From contig OY741271.1 of assembly GCA_963514095.1 (NCBI GenBank), positions 13,942,772-14,006,771 of the forward strand: a DNA stretch of 64,000 nucleotides, read 5' to 3'. This document shows positions 1 to 14,515 of the stretch, in pieces (position 1 is the first letter of the stretch; every line of letters begins with the position of its first letter). Origin of the DNA: Eutrigla gurnardus. Lineage: Eukaryota > Chordata > Actinopteri > Perciformes > Triglidae. The position numbers and the translations under genes are program-made. The notes under the pieces were generated by a model that saw only the letters and a list, made by a program, of their open reading frames with translations, made no database searches and had not been told where the DNA came from.

Positions 1-1150
1 GTTCCCTATTACGAAAAATGCTCCTCTGTGCCTGAGAGGCTCAATGAAGCACTGTTTAATACCAAAGTTTACCATCTGTTAAGTGGTTGGGGCACATTTT
101 CCTAAATAAAAGACACACTGGCAAGATGTTTTTAAAGTATAGAGGAAGCACCTTGGGTTATAGATGAATATGCAGTATATGAGCATGTTTCGACAAGCAA
201 CACAGGCACCAGATGATGAAAACACTACCAATATTGTATCAAAAAGACACAAACGTGGAGCCAGCACAGTTTCCAGGGGTCTCAATAACAGACAGACAAA
301 CACAAAGCAACACTGAGGTTTCATCTCATTAAATATGGTTTGGACCGCCTTCCGATTATGTTGCAAGCACAGACCACTGCGACCTCCTTACATACACATG
401 TATTTATCCACCCCCCTGGTAGAGCCCTGTAATTACTGTGGGCAGATTAGCCTGGTGGCATCCAGCTCTGGTAGGAAGCAACATGACCATTTCTGTCAAA
501 CCATTTCCTCTTGCCTCACAGTATCAGTTCCCCTCACTGCATGCAGACACAGGTTGCATACAGACACAAGACTGGACACCTTCACACGCAATCAATGAGG
601 ATAACAACCTCAATTACACAGATAGTGCGAACAAAAAACACCTCCCTTTCACATCGTGTGAATCATCCAGCGTTAACATTTTTGGCTCTGTCCTAATCTG
701 TAATCTGAGATTACATCTAATTTAACAGATTACATCACTCCGTCTGGCCATTTGCGTGGTCCTGTTTAAAGGATAGATGACAAAAAAACGGCTGAATTGA
801 GGCTGGGGTCGGAGTCTGTAGTGTAGGACTATCTTTCAACCCCGTGCGGTCATGGTCGGGCTTCTAGCCAGTGAGCCTGGTTCGATCTGCACAAAGCCGG
901 CATTGTTTATCAGAGGTTTAAAAATTAGATGCTAACATGCAATACTGTTACACCTCAAACTCGTGAGAAATTGATACCAATAACAGGAAGCTGGTGGCCT
1001 GTCCTGTAGGGTCTTGGTGAGAAGATGACAGCAAGAAGACGCACAGAGCACAACCACAAACAGAGACAGTCACACAAACAGTCATACAAACAGTCACAGT
1101 GCGTACATTTACATGTCAACACTAACGCACACTGGGGCTGGGAGAGGAAC

Positions 1151-1158
1151 TGACGTCA
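1151..1158. promoter_or_regulatory. Consensus CRE (TGACGTCA) with a TATA-like element nearby
   Basis: A perfect 8-bp cAMP-response element is followed about 13 bp later on the plus strand by TTATTTATAG. Both are ordinary motifs that can arise by chance in 15 kb of intron. Together they could mark an enhancer or cryptic promoter inside dip2b intron 1. No transcript evidence is available. Confidence 0.3.
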
Positions 1159-2127
1159 CCCACGGGATCTTATTTATAGAGCAGAAACACAAAAACAAGG
1201 GGCAGACTGTGCTGAGAACATGGGTAAATTGCACTCACGCAGGAAATGCAAATGAATTAGCATGACACCAAGGCCATTTAATGGCACCTGGGCCTTAGTT
1301 AAAGTAGATTTTACAAGCTTATTTCCATATTTCATGCTGTAAAATAGAAGCAGATGCAACTACTGTGATCACCGTAATCATTTAAAAAGGAGCGACATAC
1401 AACATTCAGAGCAAAAATCATAGTTTGTTCTGTTAGCATTTTATAGATCAAAAATATGAATTATTCAAGATAATAATCAGCCAATTCACTGACGCACGAA
1501 AATCAGGATAAGCTGGACCCCCACTGTGAACACATGTATGACCATGTTGACTACACTTGCTACACCAAATATCATCCTCACACTATTATAAGAAAGAGTT
1601 TTTTTTATTTTTACTTTGACCATTTTTCCTACCTGGCAGTCGTAAAACAGTTATGGATGTAATGGTCCTTATGGAAAAGTATTTTGTATAATAAATTAAA
1701 CATAATGGGAATCTGTATTATGTTAGTTGATGCAATGGAGCTTGAAAATGAACAGAAAACCACATCATTGACTGTGTATAACTACTGTGTATAACTACTC
1801 AGCAGCTGAATCGCAGTTATTAAATATCAGCAATCAGGTCTCAGTCGGGGGGTATTTTATTCATGTCTGGAAAGAGATTAGAACGTTTATACTAAGGCCT
1901 CTCAACTCCAAGAGCAATGTTTTCCACTCTAAATGCAGGCCTTCAAATCCTCTGGGACCCACCCGGCCTGTGTGGGGGGTTTCAGGCAGACAGAGCGGAT
2001 GAAGTGGACGACAGAAGAAATCTGCCGTCCAGCTGAGAAAAAGGCAGTGGGAGTGTAATTTCTCTAGACAGAATCTCCAATGCAAACAAAGACTTGGTTT
2101 ATATTTGGTTGCGTCAAATAGTGACTG

Positions 2128-2180
2128 AGTAGGGCTGGGCAAAATAGCGTATGTTATCATTTATCACTGTGCATTTTTTT
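2128..2180. mobile_element. Probable hAT-type MITE end fragment
   Basis: The sequence AGTAGGGCTGGGCAAAATA resembles the terminal inverted repeat of a common teleost hAT-derived element starting TAGGGCTGGGC. The same end, inverted, occurs at about 51160-51172. Only one end is visible here and the partner end has decayed. The family link is from memory. Confidence 0.4.
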
Positions 2181-3047
2181 GTCTAACTTCTTCAGTCAGA
2201 CCCTTTAGCAGGTCAATAAACACAAACTCATTTTTCCCATACTGACATTTTCCCATTAGCCTCTAATCATAGACAATGCCATAAACATCAACAGCACAAT
2301 TTGCTTTCATCTATCCTATCAGATCCTGTGACATATGTTGGTATTAGAAAGAATATTGATTGGATTCTGAGGTATTTACTGATTACTAGGATGATGAGTA
2401 TGATTATTTGGGATATTGGATTATTTCAATTTAGACTATTCGAAGCCATTTTCTACTCCAGGTCTCCTTTTAGATTTATCATACTAGTTTTTACAGCTGT
2501 TGTACTCAGTTATGAAATAACACCATGTTTTATGACCTAGCAAATCAGCCAGCATATGCTCCAATATCAATATATATCTGCGATTTACTGATTAAATCAG
2601 CAAACCAATAAATCAGTTAGGCTCTAAGTCAAAGATATCTAATACCGGCCAATATACAAGGGGGAAATGAGTTTAGGGAGTGAGCAGAACAGAGGATAAA
2701 ACAAAAGGTGTGAAAAACAGAAAGTGAAATCATGGAAGTGGCGCTGCCAGGACAGCAACAAGGTGGGGCTTATAGGAAACTAGCAGAGGTGTAACAATGG
2801 GAACATCGTTCAGTGTGCCCTGTGACCCCTAATATTAGCACAGGCAGAACAGTAGCCTACTTCTGGAGTGCGAGTTTCACCTAAAAGGTTTTGGCAGTGC
2901 ACCACTTGTTGTCAGCTGTAGCATGCTAGTTGGTATAGCCCGGTTAGCAGCGTCAATCAAGCTCAGTGGACAACGGTGTGTCAAACTGTGTGCCACACCC
3001 ACAACAACTGGACGGCGAGTCCTTCTCCCCACAGCGATCAGGCAGCT

Positions 3048-3400
3048 TTAGATTAGATTAGATTAGATTCAATTTTATTGTCATTGCACAAGTCACAGGT
3101 ACACGGCAACGAAAAGAAGATTGCATCCAACCAGAAGTGCTTTAGCAGTAATAATAAAAATATAGAATATAGAATATACAGTATTGACATATGTAAATGC
3201 TATTGCAACGGTTGAATGGTTATAAACAGGCGATAATATGGAATTAGGGTATTTACAGGTTATAAATATAGTGTATACAATATAAATTAGCTAGCGTATA
3301 TGTACAGTAGTGCATGGAGATTAAGCAATGTAACAATATATACATAGTATAGCAATGTAACAATATATACATAGTATATACAGCTTCAGGCCGAGTCAGA
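3048..3400. repeat. Dispersed retroelement tail with (GATTA)n and a 27-bp tandem duplication
   Basis: Four GATTA units at about 3051-3070 are followed by CAATTTTATTGTCATTGCAC and CAACCAGAAGTGC, a combination I recall at the 3' ends of dispersed teleost retroelements in reverse orientation. The AT-rich remainder contains an exact tandem duplication of a 27-bp unit (3324-3350 and 3351-3377). No coding sequence remains. The element family cannot be named with confidence. Confidence 0.5.
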
Positions 3401-4645
3401 GTAATAATTAATGCTACAGCGCGTTTATCGATGCATATTTGTGACCACACCTGATTGTAGACATTAAAGCATAATGGTCAAAGTGCTTTAGCCCTGCTAC
3501 AATGTGCATTCACATGAGCATTTTTGAGGTCAGAGTCTTATGATTACAGAATCATAATTAACAATATGCCAGTATTTTTGTGCCTTAACGGTTAAAGTAA
3601 GACACAAAAATCTGGGTTTGTATTGAAACATGAATTTTGTGTACAGTTACACCCCTAGAAAATAGAGAGAAAGACAAACTCAATGTACTGATACATAGTC
3701 ACTGTGTGACCCTGAAGGTGAAACAATCACACATTCCTTCAGCTAAATCTTACACCTTCATCAATGTAACACATGTCATGCATACACACAAACACACTGA
3801 CACACACATAAACAAGGTGGCCAAGCCTCCCCTACTCAAACCCCTAATCGCTTCACCAAATCAGACCTTCCTGTACAGGATGAAAACACTTTAGCTCAAT
3901 TGTGTTGCTTGTACTAGGATCAAAATTGGGATTTTTTCCCACAAACTCAGAGAAATATCCAGCAATCAGAATGGACAGTCAGCATCCTGAAGTTGTTTCG
4001 GCCAAAGAAATAAAAGCTTGTTACCTTCCAAGCTTTAAAAGCACTAACATTCTGTTTGAGTGCCAACTGAGCATTGCCCGACTTCCTCCATTACTTCAAT
4101 TACATTGTGCATTTTATATTGGCAGAGACAGCACTCTTGAGCCTGTTGTCGGAGTACAGTGACGTTTTGAGCCAGGGTTGAGTTACAGCATTGAGAAAGC
4201 CACAGAAGAAGAACGTATATTGACCAAGCCAAAAGTCTTTAAAAACTAAAGTGTTTCCCAAAAGCGAAGCCATATAACTGAATCCTGATACTCCTCTATA
4301 TTCTGTGCTGTTATTAATATACTTTCACACACTAATTTGGGTAACAGACAATCTTGGCAGTGAAAGTTGCTTCTAGATAAACATAGAGCACATTACTCCA
4401 TCAAAGTGATACAGCTAAAGTCAGACAGCCACAAGTGGGTTGTAACGGTACAAAGTTAATGTAGTTTGTTCTTCAGGCGAGCCGCGTTTAACACTGCCAC
4501 CTCAATGAGCTGTTAGTTAACAGGTTGGGTGTTAGTGGTGTGCTTGTGGGTGCACAGATTAGTGAGGCCACCTGAGATGAGAGGCCAAATCCCACATCAA
4601 TTTTTGTTCGGATTAGACACCTATACTTATTGCACAGCATGTCAT

Positions 4646-4647
<2 letters not shown>

Positions 4648-4672
<25 letters not shown>
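4648..4672. repeat. (TC)n microsatellite
   Basis: A pure run of about 12 TC dinucleotides in dip2b intron 1, ending TCCCCAG on the plus strand. No function is indicated. Confidence 0.9.
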
Positions 4673-4676
<4 letters not shown>

Positions 4677-7053
4677 GCATAAGAGTTAAAGCACAGCTGT
4701 AATTTATTGCAACTATAACACATGTGCTTTAATGAGATAACATTTACAAGGTGTCACTGGGATCGTGTACGTTGGCACATTAAACTGGCGTACTTGGACA
4801 CCTCGTAAAAGTGAGCCATTGTTAATGTTATTAGTAACACCTGTGGTTCTCCTGTGATGACAAGTCAAAATGTGTTCTGTGAAAAAAGTCTGTAAGGTGC
4901 CGACAAATGTGAGATAGATGAGAAGAACGATACCACTCTCATGTAAGTATGAAGTGTTTGCTATAACGCCTGTGCTTTTTATGGAAGGGAAAATGTCTGC
5001 TCAGAAAATGCATATTCTGACTACTATAAATTGACATGTGTGAATTATTTTGTCACTTTCTCTTCTCTTTTATTTTTGGTATGAGGACAGTGTAACCAGG
5101 TCAGTAGGTTGACTCGATTCAGCATACCATACAAAACAGGAAGGAGAACAAAGCAGACACACATTTAACTGCATGACAGACCAGTGTTTCTGCACTGCTG
5201 GGTAAACAGAGTGTACCGAGCAGTGAAAGTGAGCCAAAAGGTATGTAGTTTCACTGTGGCGGTTTTAAGAGTTACAGGGGTTAGAAGGGTGGAACAGGTC
5301 TGGCCTGAGACTTGTACATCAACTCAACTGTCCTATGTTCTGTTGCCCAAATGTGGTCAGTGAGTACACAAGACAACACATCACCAAACACCTGCCATCC
5401 CCTCTAGATGACACATTCATCAATTATACTCCTTGCCTCGGCTTAAATGCTCAAGAATTATAGAATTATGTTGTCATTAAATGAATGTAAAAGGAGGAAC
5501 GTCAACCAGGCAGCTGACTCATTAAACCAATATTAAAAGCTCATAACAAGCCAGAAGCGGCCTTTGAGAAGTGCTTACATCCAGAGGTGTTAAGTCTACA
5601 GCTGACATTGAGACCACACAGACCTTATTGCCTATGTTCCACTCTCTGGACAGCTCATGGTCCTCATACCTCCCACCGCCCACTGCTCAAAGTGATTAAT
5701 CAGCCTGTCATCACGACGGGAATCTGAAAATGGGAAGCTGAAAGTGACGACTCGGAATGTGTGCCAATGTTCAACAGGTTGTAAGAGGCATGTGAAAAAG
5801 TAAATGTGGTGGAAAAATAAGCCCGTCAAGCTCTAAAATACACAAACCTCAAGCATTTCACTAAAGGTGAAAGGGCTTGGTAGAGAGGCAATGTTAGCAA
5901 CAAGCGACAACAAGGCGATTAGATGCAAGCATAGTGAATGAAGGGAAGGTGAGACTTGAAAGTGCTGCAATTAAAATTGGTTTCTGTATCAATAAATGTA
6001 TCTTCACTCACGCAGGTCCAGTTGAAAAACACACCACTAGAGTTTAACCAGCAAAAATAGGCCTATAACATTAGAAAAGGATGTGAAAACGCTATGCAGA
6101 ACTGCCAACTTTCAATACCTACATTACTGTATGGACGTAGGTTTGTATGGTCAGATATGTTGTTCTTACTTGATGACAGCACACATCTTGAAACGACTCA
6201 CCGAATTTTCTGAATTGCGACATTATCTTTCTCAGGTGTCTCCAGACATACACGTCAACTAGTGTGCACGTGGTTTGATTGTCAAGAGAAAGTTTTCTTG
6301 GATGATTATGGGATTTAACTTTAACTGTAGAGGATGTTTCCTCACAATCACAGTCACAACAACACAGATCAGGCTTAGTAGCAAACAAACAATCTCAAAA
6401 AGTGAATCTCCTGGAAATGACTAAGGCCAGCCAGATCTGTAGCTGTGATGTAACAGAGTGTCAAAATATTAACCAAATGCGTCCATTCAAGGCTATGATA
6501 CAACACATACAACACTGCCAGTTCTATTGATAGTTCAGGATAAAGAGGTTGACGCTCCACCTGTTCAATGTGTTTTCATGGCTGTTGTTTCACTTTCTCT
6601 CTGGAATTTTATTAAAGGGGTCCATGACTACAAGCCAAGTGCCAGCACAATGTGTTCTGAGGGGCCAAGAGGGGAGATCCACATCAGCTTGTTGAGGGGG
6701 GCTTCCCGAGGACTTCTCCTCACTGATAATACTTTGGCTAGGTGCAATAATTGGGAAGAGAACTGTTCAAATGCAAGGCATGAATCACAAAAGAAAAACT
6801 AAATACAACAACTCAATAAGTGACTGACAGAGAAAGCAATTGACCTTTCGGAAACTTTCATTGTACGTATAAAGCAGGGCTGCTTTACCCCTGAGCACTG
6901 GTTTCCCATCAGCCCTTCCTGTGACGCAGGCCTGTGCTTTCATATCTCGAAACTGACCTGCTGCTGAGAAAATACCCTGTGTTCTACAAGGGCTGTAATG
7001 ATTCGCTGTTGCTGATCAGCTTAAGAGCCCAAATGAGAGATGGAGACAATTAT

Positions 7054-7066
7054 AGAGAGAGGGGGG

Positions 7067-7152
<86 letters not shown>
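7054..7152. repeat. (GA)n microsatellite
   Basis: A long GA tract, with a G-rich interruption near 7061-7067 and then 72 uninterrupted bases of GA repeat from 7081 to 7152. It gives a spurious Arg-Glu open reading frame. Confidence 0.95.
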
Positions 7153-7155
<3 letters not shown>

Positions 7156-10119
7156 ACTGTCATGACTATGAATAACATGATTTACAAGCAGGTTTGTGTT
7201 CAGAGCGCTGGTAATTTAAAGCAATAATACACCCAATCATAGTTACACATCATTGTTAATATCTATATAAAGGACCTCTCCGTTCCAAATCTAATACAAA
7301 CCATGTTGACATTTACAGATGTGTTGAACGGCTCAACATGGATGCTTGATTTTTTTCAGATAGCAAGCCAGGGTACAAGATACTGTATATATCCATGCTA
7401 GTAGATAAGAAGGGGAAATGTATAAGCTAATGTTTTCTGTTGTTCACACTTTGTGGCACTTCTGTGCTGCTATCAGGGTAACATGCTAAAAATATCTAAA
7501 ACCATTGGTATGATGCTTTAACAATTAGCATACCTATAGCAACTCTCTCCATGGGTCAGACAGCAGGCTGATTGGCCTGAAAAGGCCAGTTCTCAACAGG
7601 CTGCGGTATTTATCACACAACCCAGTGACCCACATGTAGCAGCCAGGCAGCCAGTCGGTTGGATGGATGTGGAAGTGTTTGCTACTGACTGCTGTCTACT
7701 AGCCAGGAACATTAGCCTCAGTGAGAAAGAAATACGCACAATTACGACTGACTCCTTGGGACTTTGAGAGGGTGGCCTCCGCCGCAATAATGGCGGAGCC
7801 TTTGTGTCAAAGAGATGCTTGTTTTCTCCTTCTCAGGCATGAAAGCGAATTTGTCTTGCCAGCCAGGTCTATTTATATTCACAAGAGCATTCTTCAGCAT
7901 TAGCGTGGTCACATGGCCCGCCGGGCTGTGGATATAGCCTGGCGATACATTGGGGGAGACTTGCATCAGCTCCCACAGTCTGACAACAGCACAAGACAAC
8001 AGGATTTCTGTTTTGCCATCAACGAGTTAATCATTTAGCCTGTGAGGTTTAAAAATCAGTGTGAATCAGGCAACATTGTCGGGTGTGTCACAGCCTGGGC
8101 CCCTGACTAAATGGCTGAAGGCCACAAAAGCAGCGAAATGATTGGGCAATGAAACTTTAGAGAGATGCTTCACCGTCACCCCCAGGTGGGATTACAGGTT
8201 GGTCAAGTGGTAAATGATGGTGGGTGTTGTACAGACTGGGAGGAAAAGGTCTGATGTCACACAGTTCCTCGTCATTCTTCACGTATGATGAGTCACAGTT
8301 TGAATCAACCTAAGTAAACAGCCCGGTGAGACAGGAAGCTGAAACAGGTTTTCTCACTTTGCAGTTGATGGATGTGCCCTGGAGAAGAGGACACACCTTG
8401 TTGCAGTGACTCACAGATTTACAACCAGCAGGAAACAGGCCTGCTTAGACCATATAAGGAGTGATACATAAGTGGGCTACAATACCACATCAGTACATGA
8501 ATGATCATGTTTAATGTACTGTGAACTTATATATTCAGAGTGTAGAAACTTCTCCTTTGACTTGCCTGCCTCCATAGGAAGGTCAGAGCCCAATTTCAGT
8601 GAGTCCTGCTCGAGGATACTTCAGAAGAGAGGATGCTTGTTTGCACAGGTGCTTCAACCAAGGCCTTCACAGCACTCTACAGACACTTCCCCACTCTTCC
8701 ATGTGTCATCTCAGACTATGACAGCGCAGAAATGCAAGAGTCCTCACACTACAGCAAATATTGTGACAATATGATCATATTTTCCTATCATTTGACAAAA
8801 TTCTGTTTTCTACATTATTAATTACAAGCGAATTGTCATTAAAAATTAAGAGCATTTTGTTAACAGTAGAAGTTAATTTCATGGAACATCAATCTGAATG
8901 TTTAATATGTAATACAGTGTACATTACCATACTGTAATGTAATCAGTATAAGAAAACAATTATTTCTGCCATATTAGCCAGCCCTGGCTGACATCCCCTA
9001 TGAGCTCGTTCAACAAGTCGAGCATCTTCAACGGTAGAAAGAGATGGGCGGGTCTGGAGGGTTGATGAGTGGGATGTCGATAAATCTCCTGGCAGTAACT
9101 CAAAAGAGTCAGGTTGTCTTTTATTTTTTATACGCATGCCTCAACTTCTACCTGGGGAGCATAAAGAAGCCACACACTTACTCACAACACCCACCCACCC
9201 ACACCACTCTGTGAGGGTGTCCTGATATTTAATAAGGCCTGTGAATAATTCAGCCTACAACAGTTCTGGAGGAGGAAAAGGGACTGAAGCCATCATTAAC
9301 TTTTTACAGTATAACAGTTTTATAACACATGCACACAAACATACTGCATGCACATGAAGAACACATAATGAAAGACCTTTGCCAAGAGTACACCACCATC
9401 TGCTTGGACCTAAGGCCTTGGCTCCGCAGCTACAAAGAGGATTCTGACCTACTGGGCGTTAACAAAGGCATATACTACCCAAATATCTAAACTAGCATAA
9501 TGCATTGTGTGTTGTAACATTTAGGAGAGCTGTTAACAAAGCATGTTGCATCCGGCTTGCAAGAGTCAAAAGTTGTGAAATTATGATTATAGGAATATAT
9601 TTCCTCTTTACAATCAGTGTCAGGCCCTGATTCCTGTTTGCATGCCAACGCAGACCTGCACCTTGTAAACAGGAGGTCTGACCACATGAGCTTGAGTTTG
9701 AGGAAGTCTATGAGACATCTGTCATCTGACAAAAAAAAAAGCAATTTGACTATTCTAAAAAAAAAAACTTTTTAGTTTATGCATATCCTGTTCATATACA
9801 GAGAGAGAGAAGAGATATGCCTTCACAGCCTTCCTCCAATTGGGAGGAGAGTCTTCCTCAAGGACCCATCAGGCTATGTCCTGCATGCTGTCAGACGGCA
9901 AGGGTCAGGAAGATAGATGGCTGATGCAGACTGGGTCCATATCAGTGTCATCCTCTGCTGAGGGCCCCCCTAATGTAAAACTGAGCCAAGCCTGTTTCTG
10001 CTGCATCTAAAGGCTTGTTGGCTGGTTAACTGCATGATTGGCCTAGAAAGGAAGCAACTGGCAATAATCTGGAATCTCTGCACATACTGACTACAGATGT
10101 ACACAATAAGACTAAGAAA

Positions 10120-10280
<161 letters not shown>

Positions 10281-10667
10281 TGTGTCTGAGTTTTATCAAC
10301 ATAAGAATGACTCGACGCGCAAGAATCCATGTGATGACCAACTACAAACAGAATCTCACATCAGAAACGATCAGAAATGAACTGATTCACAACTGAAAGT
10401 AAAACTTACATAGTGGAAAGTGGATCAATGCCTTTTGACACGGTAAAAGTCGGGGGGAAGTGATGCACTTGCATATTTATGCACATGTATGGTCTCTGAA
10501 TGACAAGGAATTATAAAAAGAACTACTAGAATGTTTCTACAGTAAATTTCTTAATTTTGATTAGATGAAATGATTAAACACCATTTGATGGAGAAAAAAT
10601 GCTCTAAAATCATAAAACACGGAAAAAAATAAAAATGGTTATTGAAATGTATTTAACACTCATCCAA

Positions 10668-10770
10668 GTAAGGTATCGAAAAAAAGTACAGTTTTCGTAT
10701 CGGTATCGTATCCCACATATCGGTATCGGCACCTGTATCGAAACATTTCAAACAATACACAGCCCTACTG
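10668..10770 (-). mobile_element. hAT-like MITE fragment with TATCGG repeats
   Basis: Several TATCGGTATCG blocks end in CAATACACAGCCCTACTG, which on the minus strand starts CAGTAGGGCTGTGTATTG. This resembles the end of a teleost hAT-type nonautonomous element. Only one end is recognisable and there is no coding capacity. Confidence 0.5.
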
Positions 10771-11700
10771 CTCATATACAAAGAATACGACTGTATCTGC
10801 TTATAAACAAAGGCACAAGCATGTGCACCCAAGACAGCGTCCCTGAGTTTTGAAACGTTGACTGGGAGGAAGTGCAAATCATTTCAAGTTCTACTTTAAT
10901 GTCAAAATGGCATCTTGGCCTGGACCACCAGCTACCAACTCCCAAACCAAAACTAATCTGTGTGGAATTTTGCTTATGTCAGCAGCATTACACGTCCAAA
11001 CAACATGGCTGACAGATGGTGGGGGATGTCAACCAGGCAGGACCAGACATCCCCTTTTACCTCTGGCTACCTCAGCTGAGAGATGGCATGGTGAGAGAGG
11101 TGAACCCAATTCTCGCAGTATTACACTACACGTCATCTTCTCAAGTATGACCAGTGACCAGCCCCTCCCAACTCTTCCTGTGGAGGCAGCTCATTCCAAT
11201 GTGCACACAAAGGCTGGGTTCAGTTGAATGGCTTAAATGGCAGCAGAGCTCCTGGCCACGGCGGCTCAGACCAGCTGAATGGTCCTCATTGTGTCCCCAT
11301 GGTCACAGGGGGCTAGCAGAACTGGGTTGTTTTTTAAGAGGCCATTTGGCAGGCCTGTGTTCTTATCCGAGCAACGCAGGAACAGGCATTTCCACTTGGT
11401 TCAGAGAAGTGCTTGTTATGGACAAAAAAACAACAACCTTATAAGGTGATGACATACCACATACATCCAGTCATCAACGGGCTAGCTGAAATACATGAAC
11501 CTAAAATACTGAAACATTAAAAATGTTTAGCCAATATGGTTGAGACTATATTTATTCACTCTTTGTTCCTCTACATTTGAGAGCTGCCATCCGAAAAGCA
11601 GTCACCACTTTGTTGAATGACAACCAATATGTGGGACCTGCACAATGAACATGGCCACCCCCATAATGTGAAGATGATTGTTTCTTGTGCAACTCAAGTC

Positions 11701-12773
11701 GGGACAACTAATCGATTCAATCGATTAAAATTGATGATAAAAAAAAGTTGCCAACTACGTAAATACCTTTTAATTAAACCATTTCCGACATGGCCGAGCC
11801 AAGTTAAACAACTAAATCACAGCAGCATTACACGCACGCCCCAAAGAAAGTTGTGAGCTATAATATTTGCAACGTGAACCTCACCTGCCACAGCAGCATA
11901 AAAGCAGGTTGACTCGATGGGAGGAAAAACCCAGAAAGATAACAACAATTCAAAATCAAATTACTAACAAAATTGAAACAAGCAGACTTGAACAGATGTG
12001 ATATCATGATATGACTTGTTTGGAGTGAAGGGTGATCCAAATGGTAATCTGTCATTTGAGACCGACCCACTGCCATGTCACGTTATAATGTGTGATATGG
12101 TTATCTTGCAGTGGCTTAGCTGCTAAGCGTATGCCTATTTTGTGACAAGAAAGCAGACTGCGTGGCGTTAGTCGCGAAGCTTGTAGGCTATATAGTAATT
12201 AACATGACATTATGTGTCATGACATTTGATCCGCCACTTCAACACAAGTGTTGCAGTGAAACTCAGTTAAACTGTGCTTGTTTCATTAGGCTAAGTTCAT
12301 GTGATTACATTAGTACATTGTTGTAGTCTAACATTATCCACAATATTAAAATCAGTGTTCCTGCTCTGTTTCGCTGCTTCAGACCTTTATGAAATGTCAT
12401 GAAGTCGCAATTGCATGACTCTGCGAGGGCTTTTAATTTGACGGGACAGTGAAGACACATCCGCGGAGCGCTCTCGAATATTTGGGGGCGACATGCACCC
12501 GACGAGAAAGGTAGATTTAACAAGCTCATCACAGAAGTGCCAACGTGTGCATTGCACCATTTTAAAAAAAGGCTAAAAATATTACTTTAGGTTGATTCTC
12601 TACCCTCAGTGTTTATAGAATTGTCTTATTTATGAAGGCCAGAAAAGTGGAGCACTGTACTTGAATGAATAAATAAATAATTAATACATATCTGTTTTTT
12701 TCTAATAATCAATTAATCAAAAAATAATTGACATACTAATCGAATATGAAAATAATCCTTAAGTTGCAGCCCA
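11701..12773. mobile_element. Decayed hAT-type nonautonomous element, about 1.07 kb
   Basis: The left end has GGGACAACTAATCGATT and the right end has, in reverse complement, GGGCTGCAACTTAAGGATT. These are degenerate versions of the inverted ends (CAGGGCTGCAACTA type) of a widespread teleost hAT-derived repeat. Runs of AATCGATTA-like sequence lie inside both ends. The middle (about 12100-12500) is more GC-rich and encodes no transposase. I could not confirm an 8-bp target-site duplication. Confidence 0.55.
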
Positions 12774-13122
12774 AGCTTTTCCACTGTATTCTATTGTATC
12801 TACATATATCTGACAGATATGTCTTTTTTTGGTTAATCCAGCAAATGAAATACCTTACTATTAAATACCATCACAGTGATGCAACAATCATATAAAAATT
12901 CTGTCCAGATAATTTATTCATACACTGGCCACAGTTTGGTGTGAGATGCTAAAGGGATAGTTACCACAATATAAATAATGTATAAACAATATGCTATTGT
13001 TTTTGTCCTTCTTTCCATCCATCTCAGCACATTGCATCACATACACACACAACATCATATTAGCTTTAAAATGACCAAAGACTGGTAAACCCTTAATTAA
13101 GGGGCTAAAATATCCCTAAACT

Positions 13123-13227
13123 GGGGCTGCACAGTTGTGTAGTGGGCACTGTTGCCTCACAGCGAGAGGGTCCCGGGTTCGATGCCCCCCCTGAATACAG
13201 GATAAGCGGTAGACGATGGATAGATGG
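13123..13227 (+). mobile_element. Internally deleted tRNA-headed SINE-like element
   Basis: The head carries an A-box-like TGTGTAGTGGGCA and a B-box GGTTCGATGCC, preceded by GGGGCTGCACAG, which is tRNA-derived. It jumps directly to a tail, GGATAAGCGGTAGACGATGG, that belongs to the far end of the same teleost repeat. The usual middle is missing here, but a copy of that middle is at 21591-21740. It is not a functional tRNA gene, as there is no cloverleaf 3' half. Confidence 0.6.
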
Positions 13228-14358
13228 AATATCCCTAAACCACCAGAATAACTCTTTAAAATCTCAGATCAACACAACACACTACTTGATAGCTGATCTA
13301 CACCTGAATGACACATTCACCTTGGAGGTCAGTAAGGATTTTTTTTTTTTTTTTTAAACCTGCAGAGGCAATATATCAGCTTACTATTTATATTGACTGA
13401 TATGGGCTGTAAAATGTATCAAGGGTCCCACTCCAATATCCTTATAATCAACAGGATTTCACCTTGTCACGTTATATGAGTAATATAGACTGATGTGCTG
13501 CATTTATTTTATTCTTATTCCTATGTTTTCTTGTGTTCTTATTGTTTGATTTGCATGTTATGCTCGTTATGCACTTGTTGGTTGTTTTTTTAATGTGCTA
13601 CACAAATTGAGTTTGATTTGATAATCAAACAAATCACACTTTCCAAGGTCTTATTACAGACATGATTAAGTGACGATGTAGACAATAAGTACGACTGGGT
13701 TCGATTACCTTAGCTGGAAGAATAGCCCAGGTGCCATGCAGGAGGAGAAAGGGGGTTACTGTCATTGGGATGTGACAGTGGGTGTAGAGCTTGACAGGGG
13801 CTAACAGCTGCTCTGGGGGAGGGGTTGATTGCTCTACGCTTTGGATAAATGAATGGTATACATGTTTGCAAACTGCCATCATCCACTTAAATCCACAAAG
13901 AGCGGTAGTGCACACCTGACACAGATCTCACACGTTTTAACCACAAGATTGAGGGTAGTGAAACCCACGATGAGCAGTGCAAGCAAGTAACCCTATAATT
14001 CCAGTAATAGCAGGTTTACACAGGCGTCCGGGGCTCTGTACATACATGTTGCTGATCAGTGAGATCATACTACGTGAACTACAACATGACAACAGAGCAC
14101 ATAATGGCTTAGGGCCTTATCATTACATCTCAACACGAGTCACAGTGACTCACAGTTTTTTAATGCAATAAAAAAAAAATCCAGTTTAACACAGATACCA
14201 AGTACAAGGCGAGTAAACTGTGTGTCAAATGTGGGAGCCATCATGTGTTCACAGAATAATCAGAGTCTCACCCTCAACAAGAGGTATAACGAGGATGACA
14301 GGAAAAGGGTCAAAGCCCTGATAGCCAGACCTTGCCTCTGGCCATCCAGACAGCTACA

Positions 14359-14515
<157 letters not shown>

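Noticed and set aside
840..900. tRNA B-box-like GGTTCGATC near 880
   Set aside because: No A box at the proper spacing and no foldable acceptor stem; likely chance or an old SINE scrap.
13123..13227. tRNA gene
   Set aside because: It has A- and B-box-like sequence but no complete cloverleaf, and the tail belongs to a known teleost repeat, so it is SINE-like.
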